Shown one piece after another: positions 24,379 to 32,205 of a DNA stretch of 32,205 nucleotides. This DNA is from Hyphomicrobiales bacterium (GTDB lineage Bacteria; Pseudomonadota; Alphaproteobacteria; Rhizobiales; Beijerinckiaceae), in the NCBI GenBank assembly GCA_028290405.1, contig JAQGJX010000131.1, positions 1 through 32,205 of the forward strand. Direction: 5' to 3'. Both the position numbers and the translations under genes were made by a program. Below the pieces are notes generated by a model, which saw only the letters and a list, made by a program, of their open reading frames with translations, searched no databases and was not told where the DNA came from. Position 1 is the first letter of the stretch, and every line of letters begins with the position of its first letter.

Positions 24379-25362
24379 ATGTCCATCCGAGCCGCCGTGG
24401 CGACCTTTCTCGCATCCATCTCCTGCGCGGCCCTTCTGGGCGCCGCGCCCCTCGCGGCGCAGGAGTTTCCCTCCCGGCCCCTGAAGCTGATCGTGCCCTA
24501 CGCGGCCGGCGGCGGCACCGACGCCATCGCGCGCCTCGTGGCGCAGGCGGTGGGCGAGCGGCTCGGCCAGACCATGGTGGTGGAGAACAACGGCACGGCG
24601 GGCGGCAACGTCGCCTCGCAGATCGCCGCGTCCTCGCCCCCTGACGGCTACACCGTGCTGATGGCCAACCAGGGCCCGATGGTGGTGAACCCGCACCTGT
24701 TCAAGAACATGAAGGTCGATCCGCTGGAAGCGTTCGACCCCGTCACGCTCATCACCTCCGCGCCGCTGGCGCTGGTGGTGCCCGCCAAGTCGCCCATCAA
24801 GGACGTGAAGGAGTTCATGTCCACAGCCAAGGCGAACCCGGGCAAGTTCAGCTACGGCAGCGCCGGCAACGGCTCGGCCAGCCATCTGGCCGTGGTGCTG
24901 CTGGGCCAGCTTGGCGGCATACAGACCACGCACGTGCCCTATCGCGGCGCAGGCCCGGCGTTGAACGATCTCGTCAGCGGGCAGACGGACTTCATGATCA
25001 CCACCATGCCCTCGGTCGCAGGCTTGCTGGAAGGCGGCAGCGTGCGCGCGCTCGCCCTCAGCACGGCCACGCGCTCGGCCAAGTACCCGGACGTGCCCAC
25101 GCTCGCCGAAAGCGGCGCGCCCGGCTACGAGACCGGAGCCTGGTACGGCTTCGTGGTCCCCAAGGGCACGCCCGCGCCCGTCATCGAACGCCTGCGCAAG
25201 GCCACCATCGAGGCGATCAACACCGACGTCGTCAAGGGCCGCTTCGCCAACGAGGGCGCGGCCCCCATCGGCTCCACGCCCGAGGATTTCCGCAAGATGA
25301 TGGAAACCGAGTCCAAGCGCTGGGCGGACGTCGTGAAGGCGGCGAACATCACGCTGAACTGA
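24379..25362 (+). CDS. Bug-family substrate-binding protein 4
   Basis: The 327-residue exported receptor has a signal peptide (1-27, ending PLAA before QEFPSRP). The classical Bug sequence follows: LKLIVPYAAGGGTDAIARL, MVVENNGTAGGNVASQ, YGSAGNGSASHLA, VPYRGAGPALNDLVSGQ and WYGFVVPKGTPAPVIERL. The ATG at 24379 follows GAGAGGGAAG; the longer frame from 24334 is rejected. It is 41 bp after the PrpF-like gene, so it likely brings in the substrate or precursor of that isomerase. A strong terminator follows at 25379, closing this two-gene operon. Confidence 0.95.
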   Translation: MSIRAAVATFLASISCAALLGAAPLAAQEFPSRPLKLIVPYAAGGGTDAIARLVAQAVGERLGQTMVVENNGTAGGNVASQIAASSPPDGYTVLMANQGPMVVNPHLFKNMKVDPLEAFDPVTLITSAPLALVVPAKSPIKDVKEFMSTAKANPGKFSYGSAGNGSASHLAVVLLGQLGGIQTTHVPYRGAGPALNDLVSGQTDFMITTMPSVAGLLEGGSVRALALSTATRSAKYPDVPTLAESGAPGYETGAWYGFVVPKGTPAPVIERLRKATIEAINTDVVKGRFANEGAAPIGSTPEDFRKMMETESKRWADVVKAANITLN

Positions 25363-25378
25363 TCGTGGGGTGAACCAA

Positions 25379-25404
25379 GGGCCGGATTGTCTCCGGCCCA
25401 TTTT
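25379..25404 (+). terminator. Rho-independent terminator after Bug protein 4
   Basis: Perfect 8-bp arms (25379-25386 with 25392-25399) enclose a 5-base loop and are followed by ATTTTC. It lies 16 bp after the stop codon and separates the PrpF-like/Bug operon from the esterase gene. Confidence 0.85.
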
Positions 25405-25447
25405 CATAACCGCATTGAAGAAACGCTCATTTGGGGGGGAATTTTAT

Positions 25448-26581
25448 ATGGCGTTGAAGCCCGTTTCCATGCTCGCCGCCGGGGCGTTCGCCCTCGTCCA
25501 TGCGCTTGCAGCCCATGCGGCGGAGGGGATTGCGACAAGCGCCGCGCAGCGCTCGTTCTTCTTCGCGGGAGGCGCTTACACGGGCGAGCCCGGCAAGGAA
25601 ATCATGCGTGGGCAGATGTACGTGGAATATCTCGCCCCCGCCAAGATCACCCAGCCCTATCCGCTCGTGCTCATTCACGGCGCCGCGCAAACAGCGACCA
25701 ACTGGATGATGACCCCGGATGGGCGCAAGGGCTGGGCGGAGTATTTTCTGGAGCAGGGTTATGGGGTCTACATGGTGGACCAGCCAGCGCGAGGCCGCTC
25801 GGCCTGGCACCCCAACGTTGACGGAGCGTTGCGCATGTACACGGCTCCGCAACTGGAGCGGCTGTTCACGGCGCCCGAAGCCTTCAACCTGTGGCCGCAG
25901 GCGAAAAAGCATACGCAATGGCCTGGCGCGGGCGACAAGAAGGGCCGCATGGGCGACCCTGTCTTCGACGCATTCTACGCCACGCAGGTGCAATCGCTCG
26001 CCGGCGATGGGGAAACTCAGGACCGCATGCAGGCGGCGGGCGCTGCGCTGCTGGACCGCATCGGCCCCGCCATACTCCTTACGCACTCGCAGTCCGGCCT
26101 CTTCGGCTGGGTCATCGCGGAAGCGCGGCCCAATCTGGTCAAGGGCATCATCGCCGTGGAGCCCAGCGGGCCTCCGTTTGAAAACGCCGTGACAGGCACG
26201 ACGAAAGCGCGCGCATGGGGAGTGACGGACATTCCCATGACCTATGATCCGCCCGTTTCAGCCGCCGCCGACCTGAAGACGCAGAAACAGGACAAAGCCG
26301 ACGGACCAGATCTTGTCGCTTGCACGCTGCAGGCGGAGCCTGCGCGCAAGCTGACGAACCTCGCCTCCATCCCCACGCTGGTCGTCGCCAGCGAGGCCTC
26401 CTATCACGCCGTGTACGACCATTGCACCGCCCGGTTTCTCCAGCAGGCGGGCGTTCCGGCCGAGTTCCTGCAACTTGCCGACGCGGGCATTCGCGGCAAC
26501 GGCCACATGGTGATGCTGGAGCTCAACAATCTCGAAATCGCCGCGCAACTTGCGAAATGGGCGCAGGCGAACGTCAGGTAG
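25448..26581 (+). CDS. Exported alpha/beta hydrolase, esterase-713-like
   Basis: The 377-residue periplasmic hydrolase has a signal peptide (1-25, ending AHAA). It shows PLVLIHGAAQTATNW (72-86, oxyanion-hole HG), DGRKGWAEYFLEQGYGVYMVDQPARGRS, the nucleophile Ser214 in LTHSQSGLFG (211-220), Glu238 in IAVEPSGPP and His353 in RGNGHMVM. The 24-residue gap between Ser and Glu equals that of Ser206 and Glu230 in Alcaligenes esterase 713, as I recall it, so Glu rather than Asp is probably the acid of the triad. The ATG at 25448 follows a GGGGGGA track. Codon use looks less GC-rich than in its neighbours. The LysR gene follows by 37 bp. The substrate is unknown, though esters or lactones are likely. 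Confidence 0.92.
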   Translation: MALKPVSMLAAGAFALVHALAAHAAEGIATSAAQRSFFFAGGAYTGEPGKEIMRGQMYVEYLAPAKITQPYPLVLIHGAAQTATNWMMTPDGRKGWAEYFLEQGYGVYMVDQPARGRSAWHPNVDGALRMYTAPQLERLFTAPEAFNLWPQAKKHTQWPGAGDKKGRMGDPVFDAFYATQVQSLAGDGETQDRMQAAGAALLDRIGPAILLTHSQSGLFGWVIAEARPNLVKGIIAVEPSGPPFENAVTGTTKARAWGVTDIPMTYDPPVSAAADLKTQKQDKADGPDLVACTLQAEPARKLTNLASIPTLVVASEASYHAVYDHCTARFLQQAGVPAEFLQLADAGIRGNGHMVMLELNNLEIAAQLAKWAQANVR

Positions 26582-26598
26582 CTGTCTGCGAATTTAGT

Positions 26599-26624
26599 GC
26601 GCATGGTATCATTCCGCCATGCGC
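26599..26624. promoter_or_regulatory. 8-bp inverted repeat covering the LysR start codon
   Basis: GCGCATGG (26599-26606) and CCATGCGC (26617-26624) are perfect complements with 10 bases between them. The right arm includes the LysR ATG (26619-26621). As RNA it can form a hairpin that hides the start codon; as DNA it could be an autoregulatory site. No ribosome site is visible just upstream. Confidence 0.5.
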
Positions 26625-27515
26625 ATCAATTTCGAACTCCTGGACCTGCGCGCCTTTCTGGCGGTCATCGATCTGGGCGGCTTCCACAAGGCCGCCGACA
26701 ACCTTGGAATGTCGCAGCCAGCGCTGTCGCGGCGCATTCAGGGGCTGGAGGCGTCCCTGGGGGCGCCGCTGTTCGAGCGCTCGACCCGGCGCGTGTCGCT
26801 CACCGCCGTCGGCCGCGAGTTGGAGCCGCTGGTGCGGCGCATGATCGACGAGTTCGAGACCTCGCTGCTGTCCCTTGGCGACGTCGGACGCGCCCAGCAG
26901 GGGCAGGTGACCATCGCGTGCATTCCCACGGCGGCGTTCTATTTCCTGCCCCGGGTCGTGCAGGCGTACAACGCCATCTATCCGAAAATCCGCTTCCGCA
27001 TCGTGGACGAAGGGGCCAGCGAATGCCTCGCCAGCGTGGCGCGCGGGGAGGTGGAGTTCGGCCTGAACCTCATGGGCGCGTCGGACCCCGACCTCACCTT
27101 CACGCCGCTGGCGGACGATCCGTTCGTGCTGGCGTGCCGGCGCGATCACCCTCTGGCGGCCGCCGACGATCTCTCGTGGTCGGACCTGGCGGGCATGCCG
27201 CTCATCGGCGTCAGCCGGGCCAGCGGCAATCGCGTGCTGCTCGACGCGGCGCTCTCCAAGAGCGACATCCAGCTGCAATGGCTGTGCGAGGTGAACCATC
27301 TGTCCACGTCGCTGGGGCTGGTGGAGGCGGGGCTGGGCGCCTCCGTCCTGCCGCGCCTTGCGACGCCGCAGGAGGATCATCCCATCATCGTCACCAAGCG
27401 CATCAAGGACCCGATCGTGACGCGCACCATCGGCATCGTGGAGCGCCGGCGTTCGCGGCTTTCGCCCGCCGCGCAGCGCTTTCGCGACATGCTGGCGGCA
27501 AGCTGGAGCGACTGA
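26619..27515 (+). CDS. LysR-family transcriptional regulator
   Basis: This 298-residue regulator has the N-terminal winged helix-turn-helix (about 5-65: LLDLRAFLAVIDLGGFHKAADNLGMSQPALSRRIQGLEASLGAPLFERSTRRVSLT), here given as one domain with its key block SQPALSRRI at 32-40. A two-lobed ligand-binding domain follows (about 90-298, with VTIACIPTAAFYFLPRVV). The start at 26619 matches the family N-terminus. It lies downstream of the esterase gene on the same strand and faces the Bug protein 5 gene tail to tail across 6 bp. LysR proteins typically control a neighbouring gene or their own promoter, so the esterase, the PrpF-like operon or the Bug operon are candidates. The effector is unknown. 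Confidence 0.94.
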   Translation: MRINFELLDLRAFLAVIDLGGFHKAADNLGMSQPALSRRIQGLEASLGAPLFERSTRRVSLTAVGRELEPLVRRMIDEFETSLLSLGDVGRAQQGQVTIACIPTAAFYFLPRVVQAYNAIYPKIRFRIVDEGASECLASVARGEVEFGLNLMGASDPDLTFTPLADDPFVLACRRDHPLAAADDLSWSDLAGMPLIGVSRASGNRVLLDAALSKSDIQLQWLCEVNHLSTSLGLVEAGLGASVLPRLATPQEDHPIIVTKRIKDPIVTRTIGIVERRRSRLSPAAQRFRDMLAASWSD

Positions 27516-27521
27516 GCGCGC

Positions 27522-28505
27522 TTACTGCGTGCCCTCGATGCCCGCCTTGCGCACAACGTCCGTCCAGCGCGCAATCTCCGTCTTCACGAAAGCCTGCAGC
27601 TCGGGCAGGGACGGGGAGGGCACGGGCAGCATGCCGGCCTTTTCGATCTGCGCCTGGGTCGCAGGGTCGCTCATGACGGCGGCCAGATCGCGGTGCAGCT
27701 TTTCGACGATGGCGGGCGGCGTCCCGGCGGGGGCGGCGACCATCTGCCATGAGGCGACGTCGAAGCCCGGCAGCGTGTCGTTGATCGGCGGCACGTCCGG
27801 CAGAGAGGCGAGCCGCGCGGCGGTGGAGACGCCGAGCGCCCGCACCTGGCCGCCCTGGATCTGCCCGATGGCGGGGCCAAGGTCCACGAACATCAGCGGC
27901 ACATGGCCGGCGATCACGTCGTTGAGCGCGGGCGCGCTGCCCTTGTAGGCGACGGGCTGCATGTTGAAACCCGCCATGCTCTTGAGCAGTTCGGCGAAGA
28001 GGTGATGCGGCACGCCCGGGCCCGCCGTCGCGTAGAACAGCGGATTGGGCTGCGCCTTCGCGTAGGCGATGAGTTCGGCCACCGACTTGACGGGCAGCGA
28101 CGGGTTCACCACCAGCACGAAGGGCGTGCGGGCGGGAATGGCGAGCGGAATGAAATCGGCCGCGGGATTGTAGGGCAGGCTCTTGTAGAGGCTGACGTTG
28201 ACCGCCATCGTGGAGCTTGGCGCAATCATCAGCGTATAGCCGTCCGCAGGCGCCTTGGCGGTCGCCACCGCGCCCACCACGCCGCCGGCTCCCACGCGGT
28301 TCTCCACCACGAAGCCCCGGCCCCATTTGGGCTCGAGATGCTGGCTGAGCGTGCGCGCGAGAATGTCGCCTGCGCCCCCGGCCGTAAACGGCACGATCAT
28401 CGTGATGGGTTTGGCCGGAAAGTCCTGCGCCAGGCCCGCAGCCGGCGCCAGCGCCCCCGCCATGAAGCCAGCCAGCAACGCCCGTTTCGACAAGAGCCAC
28501 GCCAT
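27522..28505 (-). CDS. Bug-family substrate-binding protein 5
   Basis: The 327-residue exported receptor has a signal peptide (1-26, MAWLLSKRALLAGFMAG then an Ala-rich stretch, ending GLAQ). The classical Bug blocks are ITMIVPFTAGGAGDILART, VVENRVGAGGVVGAVA, YATAGPGVPHHLFAELL and VAYKGSAPALNDVIAGH. The ATG at 28505 has GGGAGGGA upstream; the frame to 28622 overlaps the acyltransferase gene and is rejected. It begins 17 bp after the acyltransferase stop on the same strand, so the two may share a transcript although their roles look unrelated. The stop lies 6 bp from that of the LysR gene. No TctA/TctB genes are near. Confidence 0.95.
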   Translation of the reverse strand: MAWLLSKRALLAGFMAGALAPAAGLAQDFPAKPITMIVPFTAGGAGDILARTLSQHLEPKWGRGFVVENRVGAGGVVGAVATAKAPADGYTLMIAPSSTMAVNVSLYKSLPYNPAADFIPLAIPARTPFVLVVNPSLPVKSVAELIAYAKAQPNPLFYATAGPGVPHHLFAELLKSMAGFNMQPVAYKGSAPALNDVIAGHVPLMFVDLGPAIGQIQGGQVRALGVSTAARLASLPDVPPINDTLPGFDVASWQMVAAPAGTPPAIVEKLHRDLAAVMSDPATQAQIEKAGMLPVPSPSLPELQAFVKTEIARWTDVVRKAGIEGTQ

Positions 28506-28521
28506 CGAATCCCTCCCGCTT

Positions 28522-29739
28522 TCAAGTTGCGCGCAGAGTGTCCGTATTCGCCCCGCCGGGCAAGTGGCGGCCCTGCGCCAGCAAGGCGCGGGAGATGTCC
28601 CGGGAGGGCTTTTCGAGCGCATGGAACACGATCGCCGCGAAGGCGAGCGCCAGGGCGAGAATGAACGCGTTCGCCAGCGCGGCTTCGGGAAGGGAAAGCT
28701 GCGGGGCGAAAACGCCCTCGAGCGCGGCTTCCGGCCGCCTCAGGCCAAGGCGCAGCGCCTGCGTGACGCCCCAGACGACCAGCGTGTGGGACATGTAGAG
28801 CGAGTACGAGATGGAGCCGAGCCACGCGAGCGCGCGCCCGTTGAGCGCCCCGCGCGTCCAGCCCGGCCCGCAGCTCACCGCGCAGACCAGCAGCGCGGCC
28901 GCGAGCGGCAGCATCAGCGGATCATAGGCCGTCCCGCCCTTGAAGTGCAGGAAGGCCAGCATGGCGGCGAACGCCGCAGGCAGGCCCCACCCCGGCGCCG
29001 CAAGAGGCGCGCGCTCCAGGCCCGCCGCCACAAGGCAGCCCAGAAAGAACCCCGCCATGCAGCGCAGCAGCAGCGCGTAATCGGCGCCCGCGCCCGTGGC
29101 CAGCAGGGCGACGCTGGCGCACAGGATCGCCGCATGCGCGGCGGGCGCGGCGCGGCGCGCCGTCAGGGCGAGCGCCGCGAACGCCAGGTAGACGTAGAAC
29201 TCCGTGCTGATCGACCATGCGGCGGCGTTGAACGTCAGCTCGGCGCCTGTCGGCCCGATGGCTTGCAGCAACAACGCATGCTGGGCGAACGCCGTCCATG
29301 TGTTGCCGGAGCCTGCGAGCGGCCCGGGGCCCTCCAGCCCCAGTCGCGCAGCCGCGAACCGCTTGGCCAGCTCCACGCACGCCCACGCCAGCAGGAACGC
29401 CGCATGGACCGGATAGAGCCGTCCGAACCGCAGGGCCTGGAAGCGCGCCAGCGCCGCGAGGCTGTCGATGCGCCCCCCGTAGGCCCTGTGCATCACGAAG
29501 CCCGAGAGGACGAAGAACACGTCCACCATCAGGTAGCTGTTGCGGACGATGGGGAGCCCCCAGAGCTGCGCGTTCCATCCCGGCAGGTGGTGCAGGACCA
29601 CCAGAAGCGCCGCGAGGCCCCGGATGCTTTCCAGCTCCATCAGCATGGGCCGGACGCCCGCCGCGGCGGGCGCCGCCGCGAGAGACGCGGGGCGGGATGC
29701 GGCGGGGTCGCACGCGGGCGCGCAGGTTTGGAGTTGCAT
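28522..29739 (-). CDS. Acyltransferase-3 (OafA/YrhL-like) membrane protein
   Basis: This 405-residue multi-pass inner-membrane acyltransferase typically adds acetyl or other acyl groups to surface sugars or lipids. The family start LESIRGLAALLVVLHHL (36-52) carries the conserved His pair. It is followed by DVFFVLSGFVM (73-83), an FGRLYPVH segment (106-112) and ISYSLYMSHTLVVWG near the end, with about ten hydrophobic helices. An ATG at 29739 has a GGAG 7 bases upstream, although the first 30 residues are Ala/Pro-rich and a start at the MLMEL methionine is possible. It lies 101 bp after yihA on the same strand. The acceptor cannot be told from sequence. Confidence 0.92.
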   Translation of the reverse strand: MQLQTCAPACDPAASRPASLAAAPAAAGVRPMLMELESIRGLAALLVVLHHLPGWNAQLWGLPIVRNSYLMVDVFFVLSGFVMHRAYGGRIDSLAALARFQALRFGRLYPVHAAFLLAWACVELAKRFAAARLGLEGPGPLAGSGNTWTAFAQHALLLQAIGPTGAELTFNAAAWSISTEFYVYLAFAALALTARRAAPAAHAAILCASVALLATGAGADYALLLRCMAGFFLGCLVAAGLERAPLAAPGWGLPAAFAAMLAFLHFKGGTAYDPLMLPLAAALLVCAVSCGPGWTRGALNGRALAWLGSISYSLYMSHTLVVWGVTQALRLGLRRPEAALEGVFAPQLSLPEAALANAFILALALAFAAIVFHALEKPSRDISRALLAQGRHLPGGANTDTLRAT

Positions 29740-29808
29740 CGGCGGGCTCCAGCCGCAGGAGGCGGCCGGGGCTCACGCTAAAGCTCAAGGTTGAAGATTT
29801 GGTGGATC

Positions 29809-29828
29809 GCGCAACCCGGCAGTTGCGC
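29809..29828 (-). terminator. Weak hairpin after yihA
   Basis: GCGCAAC (29809-29815) pairs with GTTGCGC (29822-29828) across a 6-base loop, 13 bp downstream of the yihA stop on the minus strand. No T run follows, so termination would be inefficient or Rho-dependent. Confidence 0.3.
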
Positions 29829-29840
29829 GGATTGCGCCCG

Positions 29841-30527
29841 CTACCGGTCTCCCGTGACCTGCGCGAGAAGGCGCGCGATGGCGGCGCGCAGCTCGGGAAC
29901 GCCTTCGCCGGTCGCCGACGACGTGAAGATCACCTCGGGAAACGCCGCCGGGTGCTTGCTCAGCGCCTCAAGGGTCTCGGCGATGCGCGTCTCGACGTCG
30001 GACATCTTCACCTCGTCGCGCTTGGTCAGCACGACCTGGTAGGAGACGGCGGCGCGGTCGAGGGTGGAGAACATCTCCTTGTCGACCTCTTTCACCCCGT
30101 GGCGTCCGTCGACGAGCACGAAGACGCGCGCCAGCGTGGCGCGACCGCGCAGGTAGCCGTTCATCAGCTTCGTCCAGGAGTTGATCTTCTCCTTGGAGGC
30201 GGCCGCATAGCCGTATCCCGGCATGTCCACGAGGCGCAGCCGCTCCTCGCCGATGGGGCCGCCCAGCGCGAAGAAATTGAGCTGCTGGGTTCGGCCGGGC
30301 GTGTTGGACGTGCGCGCCAGCGTCTTGCGGTTGGTGAGCGCGTTCATCAGCGAGGACTTGCCGACGTTCGAGCGGCCCGCGAAGGCGATCTCGGGCTGCG
30401 CCTCGGGCGGCAGCCCGTCGATCTTGGCGGCCGCCCAGAAGAAGTCGCACGGGCCCGCGAACAGCAGCCGTCCGGCCTCGCGCATCTGCAAGGAATCGTC
30501 GCGCGCGGGCTCTTCAGGTTCACTCAA
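29841..30527 (-). CDS. yihA: Ribosome biogenesis GTP-binding protein YihA/YsxC (EngB)
   Basis: This essential-type GTPase takes part in assembly of the large ribosomal subunit. In 228 residues it carries G1 GRSNVGKS (51-58), G2 [11 protein letters not shown] (76-86), G3 DMPGYGYA (101-108), G4 TKRD (168-171) and G5 SSATG (203-207). The frame opens with a TTG at 30527 that has AAGG 9 bases upstream; the first in-frame ATG is 14 codons later and has no ribosome site, so TTG is preferred but not proven. It lies 30 bp after yidC on the same strand, the order usual in Hyphomicrobiales. Confidence 0.95.
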   Translation of the reverse strand: MSEPEEPARDDSLQMREAGRLLFAGPCDFFWAAAKIDGLPPEAQPEIAFAGRSNVGKSSLMNALTNRKTLARTSNTPGRTQQLNFFALGGPIGEERLRLVDMPGYGYAAASKEKINSWTKLMNGYLRGRATLARVFVLVDGRHGVKEVDKEMFSTLDRAAVSYQVVLTKRDEVKMSDVETRIAETLEALSKHPAAFPEVIFTSSATGEGVPELRAAIARLLAQVTGDR

Positions 30528-30557
30528 CGCATCTGGCCTTTTTGGCTGCGGCCCGGC

Positions 30558-32205
30558 TCACGCCGGGGTCGCGGGCTTGCGGCGGAACAGTCCCGAGAGA
30601 TTGTCCCAGAGCTCGATCTTCACGCCCTGCCGCTTCATGATGAAGTACTGCTGTGTCACCGACAGGGCGTTGTTCCACGTCCAGTAGATGACGAGTCCCG
30701 CCGGGAAGGCGCCGAGCATGAAGGTGAAGATCACCGGCATCCAGGCGAACATGGACTTCTGGATCGGGTCCGTCGGCTCCGGGTTCATCTTCATCTGCAC
30801 GAACATCGTGAAGCCCATGACGATGGGCCACACGCCGAGCCAGAGAAACTGGCCGAGCACCGGCACGTGCGTCGGATCCCAGGGGATCAGGCCGAACAGC
30901 GTGAAGAGGTTCGTGGGATCGGGAGCGGAGAGGTCCTGCACCCAGCCGAAGAAGGGCGCGTGACGCATCTCGATGGTGATGAAGATGACCTTGTACAGCG
31001 CGAAGAACACCGGGATCTGGATGATCACGGGCAGGCAGCCCGCGACCGGATTGATCTTCTCGCGCTTGTAGAGCTCCATCATCTCCTGCTGGAGCTTCTG
31101 CTTGTCGTCCTTGTAGCGGTCCTGCAGCGCCTTCAGTTCAGGCTGCACGGCCTTCATCTTCGCCATCGACTCGTAGCTGCGGTTGGCGAGCGGGAAGAAG
31201 GCGGCCTTCACCAGCACGGTGACGACCAGGATGGCGACGCCGAAATTGCCGACGAAATGATAGATGTAGTCGATCAGCCAGAAGAGCGGCTTGGTGATGA
31301 AATAGAACCAGCCCCAGTCGATCATCAGCTCGAAGTTCTTGATCCCGAGCTTCGTCTGGTAGGCGTCGATCACCTGGCTTTCCTTGGCGCCCGCGAACAC
31401 CAGATGCGTGCTCTCGACGGTGGCGCCCGGCGCGACGGTGCGGCCCTCCTCCAGGAGGTCGGACTGGTAGACGCGGGCCGGCGCCGTGCCGGTGGCGTTG
31501 AAGCGGCCCTCGTAGGTCACGCCCTGCTCGGGGATGACGGCGGTCGCCCAGTACTTGTCGGTAAGGCCCACCCAGCCGCCCGCGCCCTTCATGAGGCGCG
31601 TGGCCTTGGGCTCCTTCTCGATGGAATCGTAGGTGTATTCCTGCACCCGCGAATCGCCCACGACGCCCACGAAGCCTTCGTGCAGCACCACGTAGCCCGC
31701 CGTGGCGGGCTTGCCGACGCGCGAGGTCAGCGCATAGGGGTGCACGGTGACGGGGGCGGCGCTCTTGTTCTCGACCGAATTGCGGATGGTGAACACGTAC
31801 TGCTCGTCCACCGAGATCACGCGGCGGAACACGAGGCCCGCGCCGTTGTCGAAGGTGAGGGTGACGGGCGTCGCGGGCGTCAGCGTCTCGCGGTCGGCGG
31901 TCCACACCGTGTCGGCGCCGGGCGCCTGCACGTTGGTCCCGGCGGGAACCACGAAGCCGCTCTCGATGAAGTAAGGATCGGGGCCGCCTGCGGGATTGAG
32001 CAGGGAAATGGTCGGGCTCGTGGGCGAGATGGTCTCGCGGTAGTTCTTCAGCCGCACGTCGTCGAGGCGGCCGCCGCGCAGGTTGATCGAGCCGGTGAGA
32101 TTGGGGGAGTCCAGCTTCACGCGGGGCGCGGCGGCGAGCGCCTGCTCGCGGGTCTGGGCTGAGGGGGCGACGGCGGCGGGCGTCGGCGCGCCGGTGACGG
32201 CGGGC
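30558..32205 (-). CDS. yidC: Membrane protein insertase YidC, 5'-truncated by the window edge
   Basis: YidC inserts and folds inner-membrane proteins, alone or with SecYEG. About 549 residues are visible; the first membrane helix and start codon lie beyond base 32205, and the frame stays open to the edge. The visible part has a Pro/Ala-rich linker, then the large periplasmic beta-domain (about 31330-32120). The conserved insertase core follows: [21 protein letters not shown] near 31290, [15 protein letters not shown] near 31180, and [17 protein letters not shown] near 31020. The C-terminal helices end [15 protein letters not shown]. The GTG near 32120 is internal. It precedes yihA by 30 bp, so the two are likely co-transcribed. 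Confidence 0.96.
   Translation of the reverse strand, partial: PAVTGAPTPAAVAPSAQTREQALAAAPRVKLDSPNLTGSINLRGGRLDDVRLKNYRETISPTSPTISLLNPAGGPDPYFIESGFVVPAGTNVQAPGADTVWTADRETLTPATPVTLTFDNGAGLVFRRVISVDEQYVFTIRNSVENKSAAPVTVHPYALTSRVGKPATAGYVVLHEGFVGVVGDSRVQEYTYDSIEKEPKATRLMKGAGGWVGLTDKYWATAVIPEQGVTYEGRFNATGTAPARVYQSDLLEEGRTVAPGATVESTHLVFAGAKESQVIDAYQTKLGIKNFELMIDWGWFYFITKPLFWLIDYIYHFVGNFGVAILVVTVLVKAAFFPLANRSYESMAKMKAVQPELKALQDRYKDDKQKLQQEMMELYKREKINPVAGCLPVIIQIPVFFALYKVIFITIEMRHAPFFGWVQDLSAPDPTNLFTLFGLIPWDPTHVPVLGQFLWLGVWPIVMGFTMFVQMKMNPEPTDPIQKSMFAWMPVIFTFMLGAFPAGLVIYWTWNNALSVTQQYFIMKRQGVKIELWDNLSGLFRRKPATPA

Noticed and set aside
29298-32162. A plus-strand open frame of about 950 codons antisense to the acyltransferase, yihA and yidC
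   Set aside because: It crosses three well-recognised minus-strand genes and the spaces between them and has no recognisable domain.

Overview
The window is high-GC DNA (about 70% by eye) from what looks like an alphaproteobacterium, probably of the Hyphomicrobiales (Rhizobiales). The reasons are the adjacent yidC and yihA genes, alphaproteobacterial-looking TruA and PpsA proteins, a candidate EcfG-type stress promoter, and many catabolic genes paired with periplasmic binding proteins. Genus and species cannot be set from the sequence alone. I found no tRNA, rRNA, CRISPR array or intact insertion sequence.

Layout. 1-4585 (+): the end of an ABC-transporter ATPase gene, then hyuA and hyuB (hydantoinase/oxoprolinase subunits), joined by 4-bp start/stop overlaps. 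4579-5568 (-): a stress-type short-chain dehydrogenase. 5651-6388 (+): truA. 6385-9477 (-): a membrane protein, an exported pentapeptide-repeat protein and prmB. 9724-12742 (+): a fumarylacetoacetate-hydrolase-family enzyme, a metal-dependent amidohydrolase/decarboxylase and a Bug-type binding protein, which looks like a small aromatic or dicarboxylate catabolic cluster. 12801-13718 (-): an uncharacterised protein behind the 3' remnant of an adenosine kinase gene, then a short lower-GC scar. 13719-16579 (-): ppsA overlapping a small exported cysteine protein. 16757-22955 (-): a long co-directional run, in transcription order a D-amino-acid dehydrogenase, a Bug protein, a PPOX-fold flavoprotein, a GlcG/HbpS-like protein, a leaderless NMT1/THI5-like binding protein, an isochorismatase-fold hydrolase with Gly where the nucleophilic Cys is expected, a YnfA membrane protein and a second Bug protein. 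23198-25362 (+): a PrpF/4-oxalomesaconate-tautomerase-like isomerase and a Bug protein. 25448-27515 (+): an exported esterase and a LysR regulator. 27522-29739 (-): an acyltransferase-3 membrane protein and a Bug protein. 29841-32205 (-): yihA and the 3' part of yidC.

How the genes fit together. Housekeeping genes (truA, prmB, ppsA, yihA, yidC) alternate with small catabolic modules. Five modules carry a tripartite-tricarboxylate-type (Bug) substrate-binding protein, yet no TctA or TctB membrane gene is present, so the receptors must share distant membrane components or act as sensors. The least explained unit is the overlapping set at 17859-20216 (GlcG-like, leaderless binding protein, Cys-less isochorismatase fold, YnfA), whose tight coupling suggests a joint and possibly undescribed pathway. 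Evidence of genome rearrangement is concentrated at 13308-13718.
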